From positions 1 through 17,481 of the forward strand of contig JBBSCG010000040.1 of assembly GCA_038250515.1 (NCBI GenBank): a DNA stretch of 17,481 nt, in the 5' to 3' direction. The DNA is from JAICUY01 sp038250515. GTDB lineage: Bacteria; Chloroflexota; Limnocylindria; QHBO01. A program made the translations under genes and the position numbers. Positions 11,839-17,481 of this stretch are shown here, piece by piece. A model generated the notes under the pieces. That model did not search any database. It saw nothing but the letters and a program-made list of their open reading frames with translations, and was not told the DNA's origin. Numbering within the stretch: the stretch's first letter is position 1; the number at the start of each line of letters is the position of its first letter.

Positions 11839-12342
11839 ATGAAGAATTGGGCTCGGCGAGTGGAGCAGACGCGCGACAATCTCCGTGACCTACGCGCCGG
11901 CGCCGAGGCTGAACAGCGGGGTAGGGTTCGGGATTCGCTGGCCGATGCCTCACACGGCTGGACGCTGCCAGCGGTCATGCGCCAATACGAGTCGAATCCG
12001 AAGGGTGAGGCGCTGTTCGCGGAGGAATCGGCCATCTTCGCCGACCACCGATACTACCCGGCGATGCAGAGCGCGGAAGGTAGTCACCTGCATGCAGGCC
12101 GGCTGCTGCTCACCGGTGGGCTCAGCATCTTTGCTGGACGCAAGGGCATCCGCAGCAAGGGAAAGCTGACGGTGACATTCCAACGGGCGGTCCCAACGCC
12201 AGCCCCCACGCTAGAACCACGTCCGGTGGCCGAGCCCAGTGTGATCGACAAGCTCCAGACGCTCGGAGAGCTGCGCGACGCCGGCCTGATTGCCGAGGAC
12301 GAGTTCAGCTCGAAGAAGGCCGAGCTGCTAGACCGCCTCTAA
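11839..12342 (+). CDS. SHOCT-domain protein, 167 aa
   Basis: A three-part protein. Residues 1-45 are charged and helical (MKNWARRVEQTRDNLRDLRA). Residues about 55-117 form a module with ADHRYYPAMQSAEG, HLHAGRLLLTGGLSIFAG and KGKLTVTF. The end, after a Pro-rich linker (TPAPTLEPRP), is a SHOCT domain at about 135-167 (VIDKLQTLGELRDAGLIAED then FSSKKAELLDRL). SHOCT is a short C-terminal helical module found on membrane and stress-related proteins and thought to aid oligomerisation. The middle module resembles the segment that in other actinobacterial-type SHOCT proteins precedes a membrane anchor, but no clear membrane helix is present here. ATG 11839 is preceded by GGAGGCAGGAGG. It forms an operon with the HIRAN gene. 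Confidence 0.75.
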   Translation: MKNWARRVEQTRDNLRDLRAGAEAEQRGRVRDSLADASHGWTLPAVMRQYESNPKGEALFAEESAIFADHRYYPAMQSAEGSHLHAGRLLLTGGLSIFAGRKGIRSKGKLTVTFQRAVPTPAPTLEPRPVAEPSVIDKLQTLGELRDAGLIAEDEFSSKKAELLDRL

Positions 12343-12362
12343 CCGGCAGGTACGAAGAACAA

Positions 12363-12389
12363 CCCTGCCATCCACAATGGACGGCGGGG
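12363..12389. other. Intercistronic hairpin between the SHOCT gene and the next gene
   Basis: CCCTGCC-A-TCCA and TGGA-C-GGCGGGG form 11 pairs (one T·G) with one mismatch around a CAA loop. No T-run follows on either strand. It may protect the upstream message or reduce read-through into the gene at 12423. Confidence 0.4.
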
Positions 12390-12422
12390 AAGCCAGAACT
12401 GAGTTGAGGAAGGAGTGGGACG

Positions 12423-12785
12423 ATGCCACGCTGGCGTAAGGCAACATGGGCGCTGCTGATCTGGACGGTCCTGATGGCCGTGTGGATCGGTACGGGGATA
12501 GCTGCGACCGGCAACAACTGCGCCGGTCAGGTCGGAGACGCTCTCACAACCTGTCAGGCCGGGACGGCCATCGGCGGCGGAATCGCGGTCACCTTCATTG
12601 TGATCATCTGGTTCCTGGGCTTCATCGTGCTGGGCCTGATCTGGTTGATGAGCCGACCCAAGGACAACGTGCTGCTCTACGGCCCGCAGGGGCAGCAGGT
12701 GACGGTGTCGGAGAAGGAAGCCCAGCGGCGTTTGAAGAAGGGCTGGAGCTACCAGCGCGCCGATGTGAGATCGGAGCAGGAATAG
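12423..12785 (+). CDS. Two-span membrane protein, 120 aa
   Basis: The protein has a basic head (MPRWRK), a first span at about 8-28 (WALLIWTVLMAVWIGTGIAA), an outside loop with two cysteines (Cys34 and Cys44, possible disulfide), and a second span at about 50-76 (IAVTFIVIIWFLGFIVLGLI). It ends in a cytosolic tail GPQGQQVTVSEKEAQRRLKK. The first part resembles small membrane proteins in actinobacteria that have the same Trp-rich first span and two-cysteine loop followed by a variable tail; I cannot give a family name with certainty. ATG 12423 follows GAAGGAG. It probably belongs to the same transcript as the HIRAN and SHOCT genes. Function is unknown. Confidence 0.7.
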   Translation: MPRWRKATWALLIWTVLMAVWIGTGIAATGNNCAGQVGDALTTCQAGTAIGGGIAVTFIVIIWFLGFIVLGLIWLMSRPKDNVLLYGPQGQQVTVSEKEAQRRLKKGWSYQRADVRSEQE

Positions 12786-12842
12786 CGGTACGAGGCGATG
12801 GGCTGGGGCGGTCTGCCTGGACACTCCCGGCTCTCCGCCTGA

Positions 12843-12923
12843 GCCGTTCTCGCGCCACCCCTTCAGCGCCTCGAGCGGGGTTGCCTTGGCCTTCGCCCTG
12901 GCAGTAGTCTTGGTCCTGGCCAT
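12843..12923 (-). pseudogene. Orphan start of a small basic protein, probably truncated
   Basis: ATG 12923 on the minus strand has AAGGAGG five bases upstream, as good an SD as any in the window. It opens MARTKTTARAKAKATPLEAL then KGWRENG, a coherent basic N-terminus. The frame stays open for 194 codons, but beyond about residue 30 it reads through the antisense of the 12423 gene and loses protein character. Either the gene was cut by the rearrangement that brought the accessory genes in, or it carries a frameshift. The first 27 codons are marked as the credible part. Function is unknown. Confidence 0.3.
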
Positions 12924-12937
12924 TTCGGCCTCCTTCT

Positions 12938-12984
12938 ACAGCGTCGCTTTGGCAGCCTCAGAAACGTGCCGAAGCCGACGCTGT
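12938..12984 (-). promoter_or_regulatory. Large imperfect inverted repeat upstream of the orphan SD
   Basis: ACAGCGTCGCTTTGGC and GCCGAAGCCGACGCTGT pair over 16 bp, with one bulged C and one wobble, around a 14-base loop. On the minus strand the hairpin ends a few bases before the SD of the 12923 start. It could act as a leader hairpin tuning translation, a protein-binding site or a transposon end. No T-run follows on the plus strand, arguing against a terminator for the 12423 gene. Confidence 0.5.
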
Positions 12985-13041
12985 CGAATCATTCCGGCAT
13001 CGCCAGAACCGAGTAAAGTGGCCTCTCACACACGGCTAGAA

Positions 13042-13071
13042 CACGAAAATCACGAAGTTTTCGTGCACGAA
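13042..13071. promoter_or_regulatory. Cluster of four CACGAA half-sites, probable operator
   Basis: CACGAA occurs at 13042, 13051 and 13066, and in inverse (TTCGTG) at 13060. The last two form a perfect 12-bp palindrome TTCGTGCACGAA. CACGAAAA (13042-13049) also pairs with TTTTCGTG (13058-13065). This density of half-sites in 30 bases is typical of a dimeric regulator's site. Neighbours are the orphan minus start at 12923 and tRNA-Arg at 13100. Confidence 0.5.
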
Positions 13072-13099
13072 TCCGGTTAGCCGTCCCACATAGGCGCGT

Positions 13100-13175
13100 G
13101 CGCCGGTAGCTCAGTGGATAGAGCGTCGGCCTCCGGAGCCGAAGGTCGCAGGTTCGAATCCTGTCCGGCGCGCCA
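13100..13175 (+). tRNA. tRNA-Arg (CCG)
   Basis: A standard cloverleaf: acceptor GCGCCGG/CCGGCGC, D-stem GCTC/GAGC, anticodon stem TCGGC/GCCGA around loop CTCCGGA (anticodon CCG), T-arm GCAGG-TTCGAAT-CCTGT, discriminator G, and CCA encoded at 13173-13175. The body is 73 nt plus CCA. It bounds the accessory stretch to its left; no direct repeat of its 3' end was found in the window. Confidence 0.95.
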
Positions 13176-13197
13176 ATTCCTCCGCGGCCTCAGCCGC

Positions 13198-13203
13198 TAT
13201 CAT
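13198..13203 (+). promoter_or_regulatory. Possible -10 box (TATCAT) of the ABC importer operon
   Basis: TATCAT follows a small GCGGC-CTCA-GCCGC hairpin after tRNA-Arg and is the best -10 candidate in the 142 bases before the binding-protein gene. No clear -35 is present, so this is tentative; the leader would be about 110 bases. Confidence 0.25.
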
Positions 13204-13317
13204 GCGCCCCTGACTCGGGCGCGAGCCTGACGTTGCCCAGACGCAGGAGAGTTCCCAGGGGGACCCGCGGCGATCGAGCGACGAGCCGCACGCATGACGC
13301 GGCCAGGAGGAGGTCAG

Positions 13318-14367
13318 ATGAAACACTTCCGTCTTTTCACCGCGCTGCTGGCGATGATGGTCATCGTGGCAGCCTGCAGCGGCCCCGGCTCCGGCAGCAC
13401 GTCGGCGACCGCCAGTGCATCGGGCGCGGTCGCATCAGGATCCGCTGACGACAAGGCTGGCTGGCCACAGAGCATCACCATCGGCTTCGTGCCTTCGCGT
13501 GAGGCCGATGCGCTGGTCGAGAAGATCCAGCCCGTCGCCGACGCGCTGAAGGCGGACCTCGGCATCGACGTGAAGGGTATCGTCAGCAACGACTACACCG
13601 GTCTCGTGGAGGCGATGGGATCCGGACAGGCCGATATCGGCGCCTTCGGACCGACCGCGCTTCTCCAGGCGCGCGATCGCGCGGGCGCACAGATCATCCT
13701 GCAGTCGGTGCGCAACGGCGGCGCCACGTACCACACGCAGTGGATGACCAACAATCCGAGCAAGTACTGCTCGGACACGCCGGTTGAGAACGAGCGCAAG
13801 GGCAGCGATGACAAGATGCTGACCTTCCTCAACTGCAATGGCACCGAGCACGGCCCAACGGAGGTCGTGCAGGGCCCGAAGGGCGAGGACGCCATTGCCA
13901 AGGTGAAGGGCGCCAAGGTCGCTTTCGTTGAGCAGACCTCGAGCTCGGGATACGTCTTCCCGGCGCTCCAGCTCCTGCAGGCCGGCGTCGACTACCAGAA
14001 AGACATCCAGCCCATCTTCGCCGGCAGCCACGATGCCGCGGCGATCGCGGTCTGCAATGGTGACGCCGAGGTTGGCGTCAGCTTCGACGATGCCCGCAGC
14101 ATTGCCACGACCGATTGCGACCTGAAGACCAAGGCCGTGGTGTTCGCCTATTCGCCCGAGATCCCGAACGACGGATGGGCGGTTCGCGGTGACCTGCCGG
14201 ATTCGCTGAAGACGGCAATCACCCAGTCCCTGCTCGACTTCGCGCACAGCGAAGCCGGCAAGAAGGCGCTCACCGAGATCTACCAGATCGACGACCTCGT
14301 GGCCGCCAAGGAAGGCGCGTACGACATCGTCGAGGAGGCGAACTCCAAGATCCAGGCAGGCGAATAG
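13318..14367 (+). CDS. phnD: Phosphonate/phosphite-type ABC transporter substrate-binding lipoprotein
   Basis: A 349-aa lipoprotein with signal MKHFRLFTALLAMMVIVAAC, Cys20 as lipid site and a Gly/Ser/Ala linker to about 48. The binding-protein fold of the PhnD/PtxB/PhnS family follows: ITIGFVPSREADALVEKIQP (strand and helix 1), VSNDYTGLVEAMGSGQADIG, GPTALLQARDRAG, VAFVEQTSSSGYVFPALQLL, and IFAGSHDAAAIAVCNGDAEV. The TSSSGY segment and the following helix form the oxyanion-binding site of the family. The ligand (phosphonate, phosphite or another phosphorus oxyanion) cannot be told. An insertion with two cysteines (YCSDTPVENERKGSDD to FLNCNG) is unusual. ATG 13318 follows AGGAGGAGG. First gene of a four-gene import operon. 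Confidence 0.9.
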   Translation: MKHFRLFTALLAMMVIVAACSGPGSGSTSATASASGAVASGSADDKAGWPQSITIGFVPSREADALVEKIQPVADALKADLGIDVKGIVSNDYTGLVEAMGSGQADIGAFGPTALLQARDRAGAQIILQSVRNGGATYHTQWMTNNPSKYCSDTPVENERKGSDDKMLTFLNCNGTEHGPTEVVQGPKGEDAIAKVKGAKVAFVEQTSSSGYVFPALQLLQAGVDYQKDIQPIFAGSHDAAAIAVCNGDAEVGVSFDDARSIATTDCDLKTKAVVFAYSPEIPNDGWAVRGDLPDSLKTAITQSLLDFAHSEAGKKALTEIYQIDDLVAAKEGAYDIVEEANSKIQAGE

Positions 14368-14388
14368 CCTCCCAGGAGGAAAGGCTGG

Positions 14389-14416
14389 CACGGGGCGGCC
14401 GCAAGGCCGTCCCGTG
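14389..14416 (+). promoter_or_regulatory. Intercistronic hairpin between phnD and phnC
   Basis: CACGGGGCGGCC and GGCCGTCCCGTG form a 12-bp stem (one G·T) capped by GCAA, with no T-run. Hairpins here in ABC importers commonly protect the binding-protein message and lower expression of downstream genes. It buries a GTG at 14414, favouring ATG 14429 as the phnC start. Confidence 0.55.
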
Positions 14417-14428
14417 CCGCATCGGTCC

Positions 14429-15205
14429 ATGATTCGTTTCGAGAACGCCTCGGTCGTCTATCCGGGCGGCGTCCACGCGCTCAAGAACCTCACCCTGGAA
14501 ATCCCGGACGGCCAGATGGTGGTCATCGTCGGGCTCTCCGGCGCGGGCAAGTCGACCCTGATCCGCGCCATCAACGGGCTCGTGCCGCTGACCAGCGGCG
14601 ACGTGAGCATCGGCGGCCGCAGCGTCACCAGGGCGAACACTCGCGAGCTGCGTGAGATCCGCTCGCGGATCGGCATGATCTTCCAGACCTTCAACCTGGT
14701 GCGGCGCACCAGCGTGCTCAACAACGTCCTGATGGGCCGTCTGCACGACACCTCGGCGCTGCGTGCGCTGTTCGGCCGCTTCAGGCCCGAGGACGTCGAG
14801 AAGGCGATGCAGTCGCTGGAGCGGGTCGGCATCGTCGAGAAGGCGTACGTCCGCGCCAGCAACCTGTCGGGCGGTCAGCAGCAGCGCGTCGGCATCGCCC
14901 GAGCGCTGGCGCAGGATCCCAAGATCATCCTGGCCGATGAGCCGGTCGCTTCCCTGGATCCTCCTACCAGCCACGTCGTCATGCGCGACCTGCAGCGGAT
15001 CAACCGCGAGCTCGGCATCACCACCATCATCAACCTGCACTTCCTCGATCTGGCGCGCGTCTACGGCGAACGGATCATCGGCATGCGCGCCGGCGAGCTG
15101 GTGTACGACGGAACCGGCGCGGCCGCTGACGAGAACGTCTTCCGCGACATCTACGGCCGATCGCTGACCGCTGACGACGTGCTGGAGGCGGCTCCGGTCG
15201 TATGA
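14429..15205 (+). CDS. phnC: Phosphonate-type ABC transporter ATP-binding protein
   Basis: A 258-aa ATPase with all motifs: Walker A GLSGAGKST (35-43), Q-loop MIFQTFNLV (Gln86), signature LSGGQQQRVGIARAL (146-160), Walker B IILADEPVASLD (166-177) and switch His204 in NLHFLDLA. The PhnC-like features are MIRFENASVVYPGGVHALKN at the start and FNLVRRTSVLNNVLMGRL after the Q-loop. It drives import by ATP hydrolysis as a dimer on the inner face of the membrane. ATG 14429 is preferred over GTG 14414, which lies in the hairpin and gives a non-homologous head. No strong SD is seen. The stop overlaps the first permease start (ATGA). Confidence 0.93.
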   Translation: MIRFENASVVYPGGVHALKNLTLEIPDGQMVVIVGLSGAGKSTLIRAINGLVPLTSGDVSIGGRSVTRANTRELREIRSRIGMIFQTFNLVRRTSVLNNVLMGRLHDTSALRALFGRFRPEDVEKAMQSLERVGIVEKAYVRASNLSGGQQQRVGIARALAQDPKIILADEPVASLDPPTSHVVMRDLQRINRELGITTIINLHFLDLARVYGERIIGMRAGELVYDGTGAAADENVFRDIYGRSLTADDVLEAAPVV

Positions 15206-16017
15206 GCCAGGCCGTCGGCGGCTACCCGGCCGCCATGCGCGCGGCGCGACCCAGGCGACCCGGTCGGTCGCCGATCCTGGTCATCAGCCTGCTGGTGTTC
15301 CTGGGCATCACCGTCTGGGCGGTATTCGGCCTCGGTCCTGATTTTGCGCGCATTGCGGCGAACCTCAGCAAGGCCGGCAAGATCATCTCGGAGTTCTGGC
15401 CGCCCGACCTCGGCTTCGCCCCACGCACCACCGACGGCATGATTGAGACGTTCCGCATGGCCGTGGTGGCGACGGCGATCGGATCAGCGGTCGCGCTGCC
15501 GGTGGCGTTCCTGGCATCACGCGTCTCGGCGCCGAATTCGCTGACCCTGTACGTGGACCGATCCATCCTCAGCGTGGTCCGATCGGTGCCGGACATCCTG
15601 TACGCGATCATCTTCGTATCGGTCCTGTCGATCGGGCCGCTGCCGGGGATCCTGGCGCTGATCCTGTTCAACGTCGGCGTCATCGGGAAGCTCCTGTCCG
15701 AGACGGTGGATGGCATTGATCCCGGACCAATCGAGGCGGCACGGGCGACCGGTGCCGGCCACACCCAGGTCGTCTGGAGCGCGGTCATGCCGCAGGTGCT
15801 GCCCAACTACGTCGCGTACTTGCTTTACAGCTTTGAGCTGAACATCCGGGCCTCAGCCGTGGTGGGCTTCGTCGGAGCCGGCGGCATCGGTCTGGTGCTC
15901 GATACCCAGCGCAAGTTCTTCAACTACGACAACGTCGCAATGATCGTGCTCGAGCTGTTCGTGATGGTCGTGATCATCGAGTTCATTTCCGAGCGACTGC
16001 GCCGGCGGCTGGCCTGA
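15202..16017 (+). CDS. phnE: Phosphonate-type ABC transporter permease, first copy
   Basis: A 271-aa inner-membrane permease with a basic N-terminus, a first span at about 24-42 (ILVISLLVFLGITVWAVFGL), and a periplasmic part ending PPDLGFAPRTTDGMIETFRM, typical of PhnE. About five further spans follow, including VVATAIGSAVALPVAFLASR and GPLPGILALILFNVGVIGKL. The coupling loop EAARATGAGHTQVVWSAVMP (about 176-195) contacts the ATPase. Its end, RASAVVGFVGAGGIGLVL, is a family hallmark. Its ATG overlaps the phnC stop by four bases and its TGA shares one base with the next ATG, so the three genes are translationally coupled. It probably pairs with the second permease as a heterodimer. Confidence 0.93.
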   Translation: MSQAVGGYPAAMRAARPRRPGRSPILVISLLVFLGITVWAVFGLGPDFARIAANLSKAGKIISEFWPPDLGFAPRTTDGMIETFRMAVVATAIGSAVALPVAFLASRVSAPNSLTLYVDRSILSVVRSVPDILYAIIFVSVLSIGPLPGILALILFNVGVIGKLLSETVDGIDPGPIEAARATGAGHTQVVWSAVMPQVLPNYVAYLLYSFELNIRASAVVGFVGAGGIGLVLDTQRKFFNYDNVAMIVLELFVMVVIIEFISERLRRRLA

Positions 16018-16892
16018 TGACGAGCTTCGCCGCGTCACGCACGAACCGTCCTGCGAGGCCGTCGAGGTTGCGCCGCAACGTCGCATTGGTGGCCGTCGCG
16101 GTGTTGATCGTCTGGGCGCTGTTCAGCGGCGATCTGCCCTTCAGCCGCCTGGTCGCCCTGCCATCCGGCCTGGCCCGGGTCCTGGGCGACATGCTCTTCT
16201 TCCCCGACTGGGGCTATTTCCCGACGGCGTGGGAAGGCATGATGCAGTCGATCCAGATGGCGTGGATCGGCACGATCATCGGTGCCGTGCTGTCGCTGCC
16301 GCTCGGCTTCCTTGGCGCCAAGAACGTTTCGGGCGGCCCGCTGTCCATCGTGATCAGACAGATGCTCAACGCCATCCGCGCCTTCCCCGAGATCATCCTC
16401 GCGGTGCTGCTGATCCCGCCGCTCGGTTTGGGCGCCGTGACCGGCGCGGTCGCCCTCGGCCTGCACTCGATGGGCACGCTCGGCAAGCTCACCGCCGAAG
16501 TCATCGAGGGAATCGATCCGGGTCCGGTCGAGGCCGCCCGCTCCAGTGGCGCGGGCCAGGTCCAGACTCTGCGCTGGGGCGTCCTGCCGCAGGTGCTGCC
16601 CGAGATCGTCGCCTTCTGGATCTACCGATTCGAGATCAATGTGCGTGCCTCCGCCGTCCTTGGCGTGGTCGGCGCCGGCGGCGTGGGCCAGTCGCTGGTC
16701 AACACCGTCAACTTCCGCCACTGGGACAAGGCCGGCATGCTGCTGGTCGTGATCATCGGCACCGTGATCCTGATCGACCTCGCGTCGGGCCGCGTCCGGC
16801 GCCGAATCATCGAGGGTGGCGATGCGCCGACGGGCGGCGCGATGCTGGAGCAGCCCGAATTCGCCACCGAGATCAATTCCGCCGCGACGTGA
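16017..16892 (+). CDS. phnE: Phosphonate-type ABC transporter permease, second copy
   Basis: A 291-aa permease homologous to the preceding one. Shared landmarks are FFPDWGYFPTAWEGMMQSIQ, GTIIGAVLSLPLGFLGAKNV, the coupling loop EAARSSGAGQVQTLRWGVLP (about 176-195) and RASAVLGVVGAGGVGQSL. It has about six spans. Compared with the first copy it carries a longer polar C-terminal tail (GGDAPTGGAMLEQPEFATEI) after the last span. Two PhnE copies are common in PhnCDE operons of high-GC bacteria and are thought to form the two halves of the channel. Start by TGATG overlap. The gene ends the operon; no terminator hairpin with T-run is seen in the 177 bases after it. Confidence 0.93.
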   Translation: MTSFAASRTNRPARPSRLRRNVALVAVAVLIVWALFSGDLPFSRLVALPSGLARVLGDMLFFPDWGYFPTAWEGMMQSIQMAWIGTIIGAVLSLPLGFLGAKNVSGGPLSIVIRQMLNAIRAFPEIILAVLLIPPLGLGAVTGAVALGLHSMGTLGKLTAEVIEGIDPGPVEAARSSGAGQVQTLRWGVLPQVLPEIVAFWIYRFEINVRASAVLGVVGAGGVGQSLVNTVNFRHWDKAGMLLVVIIGTVILIDLASGRVRRRIIEGGDAPTGGAMLEQPEFATEINSAAT

Positions 16893-17069
16893 GCCGCAGC
16901 GTGCTGCTCAGGACCGATCAACGCGGGCGCTCAGCCTGAGCGCCACCCGGCGTGCCAGGATCGGCGCGATCTGCACGGTGAGCGCACCGGCCGACACGAA
17001 AACCAAGCCGCCAACCCGTCTGCTCAAAGCCGGCCACCTGAGCATGGACGGATCGGTCATCATCGGTTC

Positions 17070-17481
17070 ATGGAGAGACTGATCCGTCGGGATCGCCAGG
17101 CCCGCGAACGGGAGGAAGAACGCCTCGCCGCCGCCGCGATCCGCTCGAGCCGCAGCCGCGGTCGTGAGCGCAACGAAGCGCCCGACGAGTTCCGCACCGC
17201 TTTCGAGCGTGACCGTGATCGGATCCTGCATTCGAAGGCCTTCCGCCGGCTGAAGCACAAGACCCAGGTCTTCATCAACCCCGAGGGGGACCACTTCGTC
17301 ACGCGGCTGACACACACGCTGCAGGTGACCCAGATCGCGCGGGCGTTGGCCGCCGCACTGAGCCTCAACGAGCCGCTGGCCGAGGCGATCGCGCTGGGCC
17401 ACGACGTCGGGCATTCACCGTTCGGCCACACCGGCGAGGACGCGTTGTCACCGTACTTCGAGCCCGATGGCTGGCACCACG
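17070..17481 (+). CDS. dGTP triphosphohydrolase-like HD-domain protein, N-terminal part
   Basis: The gene runs off the window; 137 residues are visible. After a highly charged head (MERLIRRDRQAREREEERLA) comes the dGTPase-like core: DEFRTAFERDRDRILHSKAF, RRLKHKTQVF, GDHFVTRLTHTLQVTQIARA and LGHDVGHSPFGHTGEDAL. The HD metal ligands His82, His111 and Asp112 and the helper His115 and His120 are present. The family hydrolyses dNTPs to deoxynucleosides and triphosphate. Short members of this type are often named dgt-like and in many bacteria precede dnaG/rpoD, which would lie outside. ATG 17070 is the first start fitting the family; there is no clear SD, and the frame is open back to the permease stop. 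Confidence 0.9.
   Translation, partial: MERLIRRDRQAREREEERLAAAAIRSSRSRGRERNEAPDEFRTAFERDRDRILHSKAFRRLKHKTQVFINPEGDHFVTRLTHTLQVTQIARALAAALSLNEPLAEAIALGHDVGHSPFGHTGEDALSPYFEPDGWHH

Noticed and set aside
12886..13080. Plus-strand frame with a signal-peptide-like start (LALAVVLVLAISASF region)
   Set aside because: The hydrophobic run is the antisense of the Lys/Ala-rich minus-strand start at 12923, which has a much better SD; the rest has no protein character.
14414..14428. GTG start for phnC five codons upstream
   Set aside because: It lies inside the 3' arm of the intercistronic hairpin and the extra residues do not resemble PhnC heads.
16908..17060. Minus-strand frame of about 50 aa with a weak hydrophobic segment between phnE and the dGTPase-like gene
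   Set aside because: No SD, no terminator, moderate hydrophobicity only; chance in high-GC DNA cannot be excluded.
1..17481. CRISPR array, restriction-modification or toxin-antitoxin pair
   Set aside because: No regularly spaced repeat array and no recognisable nuclease, methylase or paired toxin/antitoxin proteins were seen.

Overview
The window is high-GC DNA from a free-living bacterium. It carries an InhA-like FabI, an Rpf-type transglycosylase, mixed ATG/GTG/TTG starts, CCA-encoding tRNA genes and several start codons placed about one helix turn after a -10 box (leaderless pattern). This suits Actinomycetota or a soil-type, high-GC Chloroflexota; the sequence alone does not separate them. 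No lineage marker was found, so this is inference.

Layout. 1-401: 3' end of a sulfite-oxidase-type molybdoenzyme, convergent with fabI (394-1179, minus). 1304-1910: an unrecognised 151-aa protein and a 49-aa membrane protein. 1947-2390 (minus): a VOC/glyoxalase-fold protein. 3718-2417 (minus): a two-gene cell-wall operon whose products share an N-terminal half but end in different peptidoglycan-type modules (Rpf, then RlpA-like double-psi beta-barrel). 3893-4696: a LOG-family protein. 4867-4793 (minus): a 24-aa hydrophobic peptide with a strong SD and an intrinsic terminator. 5131-5210: a tRNA/tmRNA-like 3' end followed by a strong hairpin. 5300-6520: a membrane-anchored metallophosphoesterase, then a frameshifted IS110 remnant (6594-6885) and tRNA-Asp (minus). 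The stretch 5131-6937 looks like an insertion region between RNA genes.

8032-7033 (minus): two small multi-span membrane proteins. 8126-10437: a DUF885 metallopeptidase overlapping a cyclophilin-type lipoprotein. 10438-13099 is an accessory stretch: a predicted stand-alone structured RNA with promoter and terminator (10718-10893), a small membrane protein, a HIRAN-domain gene broken by a frameshift, a SHOCT-domain protein, a two-span membrane protein, and an orphan minus-strand gene start (12923) with a large hairpin and a CACGAA repeat cluster upstream. tRNA-Arg(CCG) closes it.

13318-16892: a compact phosphonate/phosphite-type ABC importer: binding lipoprotein, ATPase and two permeases with overlapping genes. 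17070-17481: the 5' part of a dGTPase-like HD hydrolase, cut by the window end.

Most likely to be new: the predicted RNA at 10753-10893, the regulatory cluster and orphan start at 12843-13071, and the Rpf/DPBB twin operon with a swapped catalytic module.
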